Assembly (NCBI GenBank): GCA_005889515.1
Contig: VBHE01000263.1
Span: forward strand, 306-7,134
Source: Chloroflexota bacterium
Lineage (GTDB): Bacteria; Chloroflexota; Dormibacteria; Aeolococcales; Aeolococcaceae
Direction: 5' to 3'
Length of the DNA: 6,829 nt
The notes under the pieces were generated by a model that worked only from the letters and a program-made list of their open reading frames with translations, had not been told where the DNA came from and ran no database searches. Positions 1-6,495 of this stretch are shown piece after piece; position 1 is the first letter of the stretch; every line of letters starts with the position of its first letter. The position numbers and the translations under genes were made by a program.

Positions 1-823
1 AGACGTTGGGATCGTTGAAGGAGCCCCAGCAGATCAGGTCCATGCGCCGGCGGCCGACCTCCTCGTAGCCCGGGAGGGCCTGATAGAAGAAGTCGAAGAT
101 GTCGTCGTGCAGCGGCACGACCTTCTTCATGAACTCCACGTACTTCATCAGGCGCACGAGGTAGTCCGTGAAGAGCTGGACCGTCGGCACCGTGCCCACA
201 CCACCCGGATAGAGGGCGGACGGATGGACGTGCCGTCCCTCCATCAGGCACATCATCTCGCGCGTGTAGCGGCTCACGAAGAGCGTCTCGCGGTAGAAGT
301 CGCCGGTGAAGGGGTTGAGGGCCCGCATGATGTCGGCGATCGTCCGGTAGCCGTGGATGCCGGCATGCGGGGCGGCGGTGTTCTCCGCCTTGGCGAGCAC
401 GCTGGGATTGGTCTCCTTGACCATCTGCTCGCAGAAGTCGACCATCAACAGGTTGTCCTGGAAGATGTTGTGGTCGAACATGTACTCGGCGGCCTCGCCG
501 AGGTTGACGATCCACTCACCCATCGCCGGCGGGCGGACGCCGAACGCCATGTTCTGCGCGTAGGTCGCACAGACCATGTGGTTGTCACCACAGATGCCAC
601 AGATGCGGCTGGTGATGACGTGGCTGTCTCGGGGATCCTTCCCCTTCATGAAGATGCTGTAGCCGCGGAAGATCGACGACGTGCTGCGACAGTCGACGCA
701 GACGCGGTTGGCGAAGTCGATCTTCGTGAAGATCCCGAGGCTGCCGACGATCCTGGTGATCGGATCCCAGGAGACGTCGACGACCACCGGGGCCTTCGCG
801 GGGGCTTGCGCCATCTGGACCAT
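1..823 (-). CDS. hhyL: Group 1h [NiFe]-hydrogenase large subunit, N-terminal half (runs off the left edge)
   Basis: This is the catalytic subunit of an uptake hydrogenase that splits H2 at a Ni-Fe(CN)2CO centre and passes electrons to the small subunit. Translating the minus strand from ATG 823 gives 274 residues open to the edge, about half the usual length. The L1 motif RICGICGDNH lies at residues 73-82, with C75 and C78 as the first pair of nickel ligands. The L2-like stretch GRHVHPSALYPGG is at about 196-208. The C-terminal DPCxxC ligands and protease site lie outside the window. ATG 823 has GAGGAG at 833-838 with a 9-base spacer, so it is preferred to the in-frame ATG at 814. The start is 38 bases after the hhyS stop, so the two genes are probably co-transcribed. 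The wording of L1 and the partner subunit place it in group 1h, known for high-affinity aerobic H2 oxidation. About 7% of codons end in A/T by hand count, more than in the plus-strand genes here. Confidence 0.93.
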   Translation of the reverse strand, partial: MVQMAQAPAKAPVVVDVSWDPITRIVGSLGIFTKIDFANRVCVDCRSTSSIFRGYSIFMKGKDPRDSHVITSRICGICGDNHMVCATYAQNMAFGVRPPAMGEWIVNLGEAAEYMFDHNIFQDNLLMVDFCEQMVKETNPSVLAKAENTAAPHAGIHGYRTIADIMRALNPFTGDFYRETLFVSRYTREMMCLMEGRHVHPSALYPGGVGTVPTVQLFTDYLVRLMKYVEFMKKVVPLHDDIFDFFYQALPGYEEVGRRRMDLICWGSFNDPNV

Positions 824-861
824 GAGCGCTCTCTCCTCGTGACCGTCAGGGACGGTGAATC

Positions 862-1888
<1,027 letters not shown>

Positions 1889-1894
1889 GCCACC

Positions 1895-1901
1895 ACCTCC
1901 T
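1895..1901 (-). promoter_or_regulatory. Strong ribosome binding site that fixes the hhyS start
   Basis: The minus strand reads AGGAGGT at 1901-1895, a full Shine-Dalgarno match, six bases before ATG 1888. This decides the start and shows that the true N-terminus is in the GLGCDGD frame, not in the frame used downstream of 1738. It is therefore independent support for the frameshift. Confidence 0.85.
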
Positions 1902-2087
1902 CGGTGTGCCGCCCTGCGTCCGTCGGCGGCCCCCGCCGCCCCGGATGACCGTGGGATTCCGCGCTCCGGCAGGCACCACACGCGCGACCACGACGGCGTG
2001 CGGCGTGGATGACCGGAGCGGGCCCGAATGTGCCTCCGACCTCCTGCTCGGGTCAATACGTGGAGATTGCAGGTAGCCCGTTGGAAC

Positions 2088-2137
2088 GCTAGGTGCGACG
2101 TGCAGCTATCGAGCTAGGTGCGGCGCGCAGATATTGA
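2088..2137. repeat. Tandem direct repeat, two 25-bp units
   Basis: Unit one (2088-2112) and unit two (2113-2137) abut exactly and match at about 21 of 25 positions. The first 18 bases (GCTAGGTGCGRCGYGCAG) differ only twice. Twenty-five bases is close to two and a half helical turns. The pair sits about 200 bases upstream of the hhyS start and 70 bases downstream of the padR stop. Tandem binding sites for a transcription activator or repressor are the simplest reading, but no known regulator consensus is recognised. Confidence 0.6.
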
Positions 2138-2206
2138 CGCTCTGTGCGCGCACGACAGCAGTGCGTCGGCTCTCCGCGAGATCCGGGGCCGAGAGTCACG
2201 CGAGAC

Positions 2207-2626
2207 TCAGCCCGGGTGCGCGGCGACCCCGTTCGACGACGGCGCCTCGGCGCGGATGTGGGCCAGCCGGTCCCGCTCGTAACGCTCGAGGAAGCCGATG
2301 AGCAGGCCGCGGACCTCCTCCAATCCCCGGGCCCAATGGGTGAGCACGGCGCGGCCGTCGGCGGTCATCTCGTAGCGCCGTCGCTGCGGGCCGCTCGGCG
2401 AGGGCTCCCACCGCGACGCGACCAGGCCCTCGTCCTCCATCGCGTTGAGCACGCGATAGATGGTGCCGGCGTCCCAGTGGGTGCCGCTGAAGTGACTGAG
2501 CCGATCGCGCAGCTCGTAACCGTAGTCGGGCTGTTCATCGAGCAGCAGCAGCAGGCAGGGACGAAGGAAGTTCTTCGGTTGGCACGGGGCCGACCAGGTC
2601 CTCGCTCGCGCATCCCCCCCGGTCAC
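2207..2626 (-). CDS. PadR-family transcriptional regulator
   Basis: This is a small winged-helix DNA-binding protein of the PadR family, usually a dimeric repressor released by a small ligand. From GTG 2626 it is 139 residues. Residues 19-75 form the winged helix-turn-helix, with NFLRPCLLLLLDE, YGYELRDRL and the recognition-helix stretch AGTIYRVLNAMEDEGLV. The wing is at about 70-88, with a basic QRRRYEMT. A C-terminal helix at about 92-124 (GLEEVRGLLIGFLERYERDR) should form the dimer arm. GTG 2626 is chosen because GGAGG (2636-2632) lies five bases upstream. An in-frame GTG at 2638 has no clear site and would add four residues. The gene lies upstream of hhyS in the same direction and divergent from the peptidase gene, so it may control either or both. 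The target and ligand cannot be read from sequence. Confidence 0.85.
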   Translation of the reverse strand: MTGGDARARTWSAPCQPKNFLRPCLLLLLDEQPDYGYELRDRLSHFSGTHWDAGTIYRVLNAMEDEGLVASRWEPSPSGPQRRRYEMTADGRAVLTHWARGLEEVRGLLIGFLERYERDRLAHIRAEAPSSNGVAAHPG

Positions 2627-2681
2627 GGCGCCCTCCACCTGAGATCGGTCCTCTCACACCCGCACCGGCAGCGCGGGATCC

Positions 2682-2710
2682 ATCCTATCCATCCACACCC
2701 CGTGTGCATA
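2682..2710 (-). promoter_or_regulatory. Candidate padR promoter with an embedded operator-like palindrome
   Basis: On the minus strand TAGGAT (2687-2682) resembles a -10 box and lies 55 bases upstream of GTG 2626. A perfect inverted repeat, CACAC-CCC-GTGTG (2694-2706), fills the space between that box and the expected -35 position. A repressor bound there would block RNA polymerase, which would fit PadR autoregulation. There is no good -35 hexamer, and the link to PadR is an inference. Confidence 0.35.
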
Positions 2711-2753
2711 GGGGTCACCCCCCCTCCCCCGGGAACCTCCCCCTACAGGGGGA
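2711..2753. repeat. Two further perfect inverted repeats in the padR/peptidase divergent region
   Basis: GGGGT-C-ACCCC occupies 2711-2721 and TCCCCC-TACA-GGGGGA occupies 2738-2753. Together with the palindrome at 2694-2706 they make three short dyads within 60 bases between two divergent genes. They could be operators or could form hairpins at the start of a transcript. C- and G-runs in GC-rich DNA produce some such dyads by chance, so this is a moderate claim. Confidence 0.4.
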
Positions 2754-2799
2754 TGGGTGAAGGCGACCGCGACGCGATGCCGTCGCCACCCGGGGCGTG

Positions 2800-2805
2800 T
2801 AGATT
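2800..2805 (+). promoter_or_regulatory. Candidate -10 box for a leaderless peptidase transcript
   Basis: TAGATT lies seven bases before the A of ATG 2812, so transcription would begin at or next to the start codon. No Shine-Dalgarno sequence precedes the gene, which fits a leaderless message. The -35 region at the usual distance is not recognisable. Confidence 0.4.
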
Positions 2806-2811
2806 GTGGCG

Positions 2812-3966
2812 ATGAGCAGCGTGCAGACCCCCATCCTCCTGTTCGGGGAGAGCTACCACCACCCCAACATCTTCTACCGCACCGGCTTCCTCGCCCCCGA
2901 CCCGGTGGTGGTGGTCGACCGGGGCGGCGACGACACCGTCCTCTGGACCAGCCGGCTGGAGGAGGGACGGGCCCGCAAGGAGGCCCGGGTGGGCCGGGTG
3001 CGCTGCACCGAGGAGCTCGACTGGGCGGAGAAGATGAGCCGGGCCGGCGCCGAGCAGGACGCCTGGGCGGTGCTCGTGGAGAGCATCTGCCGCGCCGAGG
3101 AGCTCGGCGGGGTGGTCGTCGAGGGCGACTTCCCGGTGATCATCGCCGATCACCTCCGCGGCCACGACCTCGAGGTGCGGGCTCGCGGCGACCTCTACCG
3201 GCGGGAGCGGCGGATCAAGACCGCCCAGGAGGTCGAATGGATCGCCGCCACCGAGCGCGCCGGGATGGACGGCCTGCAGCGGGCGATCGACATCATCGCC
3301 GCCGCCGAGATCCGCGACGGGCTGCTCTGGCACGAGGGCAGGCCGCTGAGCGGTGAGGACCTCGTCCTCGCCGTCGAGGCCCGCCTGCTCGAGCTCGGCT
3401 GCGCCACCAGCGACTCGATCTGCTGTGGCGGCCCCGACTCCGCCGATCCCCACCGCCGGACCAGCGACGTCGTCCGCGTCGGGCTGCCGATCGTCCTCGA
3501 CATCTTCCCCTTCGACAAGACCACCCGCTACTGGGGGGACATGACCCGCACCGTGGTGCGCGGCACCCCGCCCCCCGAGGTGGAGGCGATGTGGGACGCG
3601 GTGCTCGAGGCCCAGCAGGCTGGCCTCGACGCGGTCCGGCCCGGGGCCAACGGCCGCGACGTCCACTATGCGTGCTGCGACGTCTTCGCCCGCCGCGGCT
3701 ACGGCTCGCTGGCGAAGCCCTACCGGCACATCGAGTCCGAGGCGCGCTTCATCCACGGCACCGGCCACGGCCTCGGGCTGGAGATCCACGAGTACCCCCG
3801 GGTCGGCGACGTCGACGTGACCCTGGAGCTGGGCGACGTCGTGACCGTCGAGCCGGGCCTCTACAACCCCCGCCTGGGCGGCATCCGGATCGAGGACCTC
3901 GTGGTGGTGACCGAGGACGGCTGCCGCAACCTCACGACCTTGGAGAAGCGGTTCCGGCTGGACTGA
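2812..3966 (+). CDS. M24-family metallopeptidase, Xaa-Pro aminopeptidase-like
   Basis: This is a cytoplasmic two-metal peptidase of the 'pita-bread' fold that would cleave proline-containing di- or oligopeptides. From ATG 2812 it has 384 residues. Residues 1 to about 130 look like a divergent creatinase/prolidase N-terminal domain, and about 140-384 are the catalytic domain. The five expected metal ligands are visible: D230 (LDIFP), D243 (YWGDMTRT), H319 (HGTGHGLGLEIHEYP), E347 (VEPGLY) and E361 (IRIEDLVVV). No signal peptide or membrane segment is present. An in-frame GTG at 2806 would add two residues. ATG 2812 is preferred because of the -10-like TAGATT just upstream. The gene is followed after 107 bases by rpsF, which has its own promoter signals. 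It is divergent from padR. The catalytic residues are complete, so it should be active, but aminopeptidase P, prolidase or a creatinase-like role cannot be told apart from sequence alone. Confidence 0.85.
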   Translation: MSSVQTPILLFGESYHHPNIFYRTGFLAPDPVVVVDRGGDDTVLWTSRLEEGRARKEARVGRVRCTEELDWAEKMSRAGAEQDAWAVLVESICRAEELGGVVVEGDFPVIIADHLRGHDLEVRARGDLYRRERRIKTAQEVEWIAATERAGMDGLQRAIDIIAAAEIRDGLLWHEGRPLSGEDLVLAVEARLLELGCATSDSICCGGPDSADPHRRTSDVVRVGLPIVLDIFPFDKTTRYWGDMTRTVVRGTPPPEVEAMWDAVLEAQQAGLDAVRPGANGRDVHYACCDVFARRGYGSLAKPYRHIESEARFIHGTGHGLGLEIHEYPRVGDVDVTLELGDVVTVEPGLYNPRLGGIRIEDLVVVTEDGCRNLTTLEKRFRLD

Positions 3967-3995
3967 CCCCGGCCCCCTCGAGCCACGGCCGCTGC

Positions 3996-4001
3996 TATCC
4001 T
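3996..4001 (+). promoter_or_regulatory. Candidate -10 box for the rpsF-ssb-rpsR operon
   Basis: TATCCT, an AT-richer island in GC-rich sequence, lies 30 bases after the peptidase stop. Transcription starting near 4008 would give a leader of about 66 bases that contains the whole two-stem structure at 4023-4068. A matching -35 hexamer is not evident. Confidence 0.4.
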
Positions 4002-4022
4002 CCCCACCCTCACCGACAACCG

Positions 4023-4068
4023 CCTTTCCTGCGCCCGGAGCCCCGGGCGCCGAAGGCCACGGGAAAGG
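4023..4068 (+). promoter_or_regulatory. rpsF leader structure, probable S6:S18 autoregulatory element
   Basis: Two perfect stems can be drawn. The outer stem pairs 4023-4030 (CCTTTCCT) with 4061-4068 (GGGAAAGG), eight pairs with one G-U at its inner end. The inner stem pairs 4031-4038 (GCGCCCGG) with 4043-4050 (CCGGGCGC), eight pairs closed by the loop AGCC. On the 3' side ten bases, CGAAGGCCAC, bulge between the stems, so the sequence reads CCGAAGG from the last inner-stem base. Known S6:S18 leaders upstream of rpsF carry a conserved CCG at such a bulge and imitate the 16S rRNA binding site. The 3' strand of the outer stem contains the likely ribosome binding site AAAGGG (4064-4069), four bases before ATG 4074, so bound S6:S18 would hold it closed. 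The pairing was done by hand. The assignment to the known motif is from memory. Confidence 0.65.
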
Positions 4069-4073
4069 GTCAT

Positions 4074-4544
4074 ATGCTGCGCGACTACGAGTTGATGTAC
4101 GTCGTCCGCCCCGACCTCGACGAGGACGGGCTGCGGGGCGCCCTGGAGGCCGTGCAGGGCCTCGTCGAGGGACAGGGGGGAGAGGTGACCGCCACCACCC
4201 CCTGGGGGAAGCGGCGTCTCGCCTACGAGATCGCCGGGCTGCGCGACGGTCACTACGTGATCGTCGAGTTCCGCGGTGACGGGGCGAAGGTGAAGGAGCT
4301 CGAGCGCGCGCTCCGCATCAGCGACCAGGTCATCCGCCACATGATCACCATCGCCGTGCCCAAGCCTCCCGAGGACGAGGCCAAGGAGGCCCGGCGCGGG
4401 CCCGGCGAGGGCGCGGCCGAGGACGGCGACGAGGCCGTGTCCGCGGAGATCGGCTCCGAGGACGCCGGGATCGACTCCGAGGACGCCGGGGTCGAGGAGC
4501 CCGATCTCGGCGACGCTGAGGACGACAAGGGGGAGGAGCGCTGA
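4074..4544 (+). CDS. rpsF: Small-subunit ribosomal protein bS6 with an acidic C-terminal tail
   Basis: bS6 binds the central domain of 16S rRNA together with bS18. The product is 156 residues. Residues 1-97 are the ferredoxin-like S6 core (RDYELMYVVRPDLDEDGL, the PWGKRRLAYEI segment, the GHYVIVEF strand and ISDQVIRHMITI). Residues 98-156 form a long low-complexity tail that is rich in Glu, Asp, Gly and Ala and very acidic. The tail includes a duplicated seven-codon unit containing SEDAG. Typical S6 proteins are about 95-110 residues, so the tail is long, though acidic tails are known in S6. ATG 4074 is the only sensible start: it begins the S6 homology and lies just after AAAGGG. The stop TGA at 4542-4544 shares its last base with the ssb ATG, so translation is probably coupled. 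The leader suggests feedback control by S6:S18. Confidence 0.95.
   Translation: MLRDYELMYVVRPDLDEDGLRGALEAVQGLVEGQGGEVTATTPWGKRRLAYEIAGLRDGHYVIVEFRGDGAKVKELERALRISDQVIRHMITIAVPKPPEDEAKEARRGPGEGAAEDGDEAVSAEIGSEDAGIDSEDAGVEEPDLGDAEDDKGEER
4454..4495 (+). repeat. Tandem 21-bp in-frame repeat in the rpsF tail
   Basis: Units at 4454-4474 and 4475-4495 differ at one base (A versus G near the end of the unit). Each unit is seven codons, so the duplication lengthens the acidic tail of S6 (about residues 128-141, SEDAG repeated) without shifting the frame. It looks like a recent slippage or unequal-crossover duplication. Confidence 0.8.
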
Positions 4545-4993
4545 TGGCGGGATCGCTGAACCGGGTGATGCTCATCGGTCGTCTGACCCGCGACCCCGAG
4601 CTCCGCTACACGCCGAGCGGCACCGCGGTGTGCCAGCTCGGGCTGGCCACCAACCGCTACGGCCAGGACCCCGCCTCGGGAGAGCGGCGCGAGTTCACCG
4701 ACTTCCACGACGTCGTGGTCTGGAACCAGGGCAACCGCAAGCTCGCCGAGCTCTGCGGGCAGTACCTCCAGAAGGGCCGCCTCGTCTACGTCGAGGGCCG
4801 GCTGCAGACCCGCTCCTGGGACGACCAGCAGAGCGGTCAGAAGCGCTTCAAGACCGAGGTCAACGCCAACGACGTCCAGTTCCTCGACAGCCGCCAGGAC
4901 GGCGCCCCCATGGGCGGTGACGCCTCGGGCGCCGGCGCACGTCCCCAGCCCGTTCCCGGCGGCGACGTCGACCCCGACGACATCCCCTTCTAG
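4544..4993 (+). CDS. ssb: Single-stranded DNA-binding protein
   Basis: SSB coats single-stranded DNA in replication, repair and recombination and recruits partners through its C-terminal tip. The product is 149 residues. Residues 1-116 are the OB fold, with NRVMLIGRLTRDPELRYTPSG at the start, the FTDFHDVVVWN strand with W60, and VYVEGRLQTRSW with W92. A short Gly/Pro/Ala linker spans about 117-141. The tip is DPDDIPF, the conserved acidic ending that binds partner proteins. GGAGG (4532-4536) lies seven bases before ATG 4544, inside the end of rpsF. The place between rpsF and rpsR is the classic operon position for the housekeeping SSB. The protein is somewhat shorter than the E. coli one because the linker is short. 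Confidence 0.96.
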   Translation: MAGSLNRVMLIGRLTRDPELRYTPSGTAVCQLGLATNRYGQDPASGERREFTDFHDVVVWNQGNRKLAELCGQYLQKGRLVYVEGRLQTRSWDDQQSGQKRFKTEVNANDVQFLDSRQDGAPMGGDASGAGARPQPVPGGDVDPDDIPF

Positions 4994-5008
4994 AGTCGAG
5001 ACACACAG

Positions 5009-5242
5009 ATGCCCGATTACGACCGCCGCCGGCACCGCAAGGTGTGCTCCTTCTGCCTGGAGCACGTCGACCACATCGACTACAAGGAGGTGTCGCGCCT
5101 GCGGCGCTACCTCACCGACCGCGCCAAGATCCTCCCGCGGCGCATGACCGGCACCTGCGCGCGCCATCAGCGGCTGCTGACGGTCGCGCTCAAGCGCGCC
5201 CGCCACATGGCGCTGCTGCCCTTCACCGCCGACGTGCGCTGA
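5009..5242 (+). CDS. rpsR: Small-subunit ribosomal protein bS18, zinc-binding type
   Basis: bS18 pairs with bS6 on the 16S platform. The 77-residue product matches the family along its whole length, with RRHRKVCSFC, HIDYKEVSRLRRYLTDR, KILPRRMTGTCARHQ and RARHMALLPF. C13, C16, C50 and H53 are positioned as in the zinc-ribbon form of S18. It starts 15 bases after the ssb stop. The ribosome binding site is weak (only GTCGAG about eight bases upstream), so coupling with ssb translation is likely. The usual next gene, rplI, does not follow. Confidence 0.95.
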   Translation: MPDYDRRRHRKVCSFCLEHVDHIDYKEVSRLRRYLTDRAKILPRRMTGTCARHQRLLTVALKRARHMALLPFTADVR

Positions 5243-5266
5243 GGTCGGGCGCGCCGGTGTCCCAAG

Positions 5267-5272
5267 TACACT
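5267..5272 (+). promoter_or_regulatory. Candidate -10 box upstream of the aminotransferase
   Basis: TACACT stands in the 65-base gap after rpsR and would start transcription near 5279, leaving a leader of about 29 bases with GGAG at 5300-5303. This suggests that the aminotransferase-serA pair has its own promoter. No clear -35 hexamer is seen. Confidence 0.35.
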
Positions 5273-5307
5273 GACGCCGGCCGCCAACCCCATCTCACCG
5301 GAGTGCC

Positions 5308-6495
5308 ATGGGCTTCGAGCAGCAGCTTCGCGTCCCCGGACCGACCCCCATCCCCGAGCGGGTGATGCGCGCGGCGGGACGGCCGATGATCAACCACCGC
5401 GGCCCCGACGCAGCGGTGCTCATCCGCGACATCGTCGACGGGCTCCGCTGGGGGCTGCAGACCGCGAACGACATCCTCCTCTTCCCCGCGAGCGGCACCG
5501 GCGGGCTCGAGGCGGTGGTCGCGAACATCTTCAGCCCCGGCGAGGCCGGGCTCTTCTGCAGCATCGGCAGCTTCGGCGACCGCTGGGCCGACATCGCCGC
5601 CGCCTACGGGGTGGAGCCGGTGCGGCTCGAGGTGCCATGGGGCGAGGCGCTCGACCCCGAGGACGTCGACCGGGTGCTCGCCGAGCACCCCGAGATCGAG
5701 AAGGTCTGCGTCACCCACAACGAGACCTCGACCGGCGTGGTCAACGACATGCGCGCCATCGCCGCGGTGGTGAAGGGGCGGGGCAAGCTGCTCGCCGTCG
5801 ACAGCGTGAGCGGCGCCGGGGTGATGCCCCTGCCCGTCGACGAGCTCGGTCTCGACGTCGTGGTCACCGCCTCCCAGAAGGGATGGATGGCGCCCCCGGG
5901 GCTGGCGATGATCGCGGTCGGCGCGGCCGGCTACTCGGCCGCGGCGGCGGCGCGCTGCCCCCGCTTCTACTGGGACTTCGCCCGGCAGAAGGGTTTCATC
6001 GACCAGGGCACGACCTTCACCACCCCTCCGCTCGGCGTGATGTACGCCCTCCAGGAGGGGCTGGCGATGCTCCGCGAGGAGGGGCTGGAGAACGTCTTCG
6101 CCCGCCACCAGCGGATCGCCGACATGATCCGCGCCGGCCTGGTCGCGATCGGGCTCCGGCTCGTGGCTCCGGAGACCCACCGGAGCAACGCGGTCACCGC
6201 CGTCCACTCCCCGACGGAGTCGGCCGAGGACCTCAAGGCGTGGCTGGCGTCGCTCCGCACCCGGCACGGGCTGGTGCTCGCCGGCGGTCAGGGCCCGCTC
6301 GCCGGCAAGGTCTTCCGGGTCGGCCACCTCGGCTACATCGAGGAGCGCGACGCCTACTCCATCCTCGCCACCATCGAGCAGGGGCTCGCCGACCAGGGAC
6401 TGCTCAGCCGGGTCGGGCTGACGGTGGCGGCGGCGCAGCGCGTGGCCCGCGGCGCCGAGGCGGTGCCGGAGCCCGCCGGCGCGAGCGGCCGATGA
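5308..6495 (+). CDS. Class V PLP-dependent aminotransferase (alanine/serine-glyoxylate or phosphoserine type)
   Basis: This is a pyridoxal-phosphate transaminase of fold type I, class V, 395 residues. The N-terminal PGPTPIPERV motif (10-19), the ASGTGGLEA cofactor-phosphate loop (61-69), D165 in AVDSVSG, the Schiff-base lysine K191 in TASQKGWMAPPG, and R337 in FRVGHLG (the usual carboxylate-binding arginine) are all present. The last 25 or so residues are a low-complexity Ala/Gly/Pro tail. ATG 5308 has GGAG four bases upstream. The stop TGA overlaps the ATG of serA (ATGA at 6492-6495), so the two are translationally coupled. Adjacency to serA suggests that it supplies the transamination step of serine synthesis (3-phosphohydroxypyruvate to phosphoserine) or interconverts serine and glyoxylate with glycine. 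Family members have also been labelled 'soluble hydrogenase 42 kDa subunit', a misleading name. The exact substrate is undetermined. Confidence 0.88.
   Translation: MGFEQQLRVPGPTPIPERVMRAAGRPMINHRGPDAAVLIRDIVDGLRWGLQTANDILLFPASGTGGLEAVVANIFSPGEAGLFCSIGSFGDRWADIAAAYGVEPVRLEVPWGEALDPEDVDRVLAEHPEIEKVCVTHNETSTGVVNDMRAIAAVVKGRGKLLAVDSVSGAGVMPLPVDELGLDVVVTASQKGWMAPPGLAMIAVGAAGYSAAAAARCPRFYWDFARQKGFIDQGTTFTTPPLGVMYALQEGLAMLREEGLENVFARHQRIADMIRAGLVAIGLRLVAPETHRSNAVTAVHSPTESAEDLKAWLASLRTRHGLVLAGGQGPLAGKVFRVGHLGYIEERDAYSILATIEQGLADQGLLSRVGLTVAAAQRVARGAEAVPEPAGASGR

Larger units (their letters stand above)
1889..2206. other. 318-base gap between padR and hhyS: probable hydrogenase promoter region
   Basis: I see no convincing gene here. 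Reading frames in it are short or lack any recognisable sequence. It holds the hhyS ribosome binding site next to the gene, a tandem pair of 25-bp repeats at 2088-2137, a 10-bp perfect palindrome GTGCGCGCAC at 2144-2153, and a lone TTGACC on the minus strand (2056-2051) that could be a -35 element but has no good -10 partner at 17 bases. Its length and position immediately upstream of hhyS suggest that it carries the hydrogenase promoter and its control sites. Confidence 0.5.

Noticed and set aside
2051..2056. TTGACC on the minus strand as the -35 of an hhyS promoter
   Set aside because: At 17-18 bases downstream there is only GCACAT/CACATT, not a convincing -10. It is left as a note in the gap description.
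2193..2208. Inverted repeat GAGTC-ACGCGA-GACTC at the end of padR as a terminator
   Set aside because: The stem is only five pairs, it overlaps the stop codon and there is no T-run on either side.
2743..3789. Minus-strand 348-residue frame opposite the peptidase gene
   Set aside because: Its composition is that of a shadow frame. All M24 metal ligands are on the plus strand.
3591..4073. Long upstream extension of the rpsF frame into the peptidase gene
   Set aside because: It is Arg/Pro/Gly-rich and out of frame with the real peptidase. S6 homology begins exactly at ATG 4074, after the leader structure.
5249..5256. Palindrome GGCGCGCC-like sequence in the rpsR-aminotransferase gap as an operator
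   Set aside because: Such short GC palindromes are expected by chance at this base composition, and nothing else supports it.
5167..6327. Minus-strand 386-residue frame opposite rpsR and the aminotransferase
   Set aside because: Low-complexity shadow. The plus strand holds complete PLP-enzyme motifs.
5308..6495. Reading the aminotransferase as a hydrogenase subunit linked to hhySL
   Set aside because: Relatives have carried the label 'soluble hydrogenase 42 kDa subunit', but this protein has a complete PLP aminotransferase active site with K191 and no metal-cluster cysteines.
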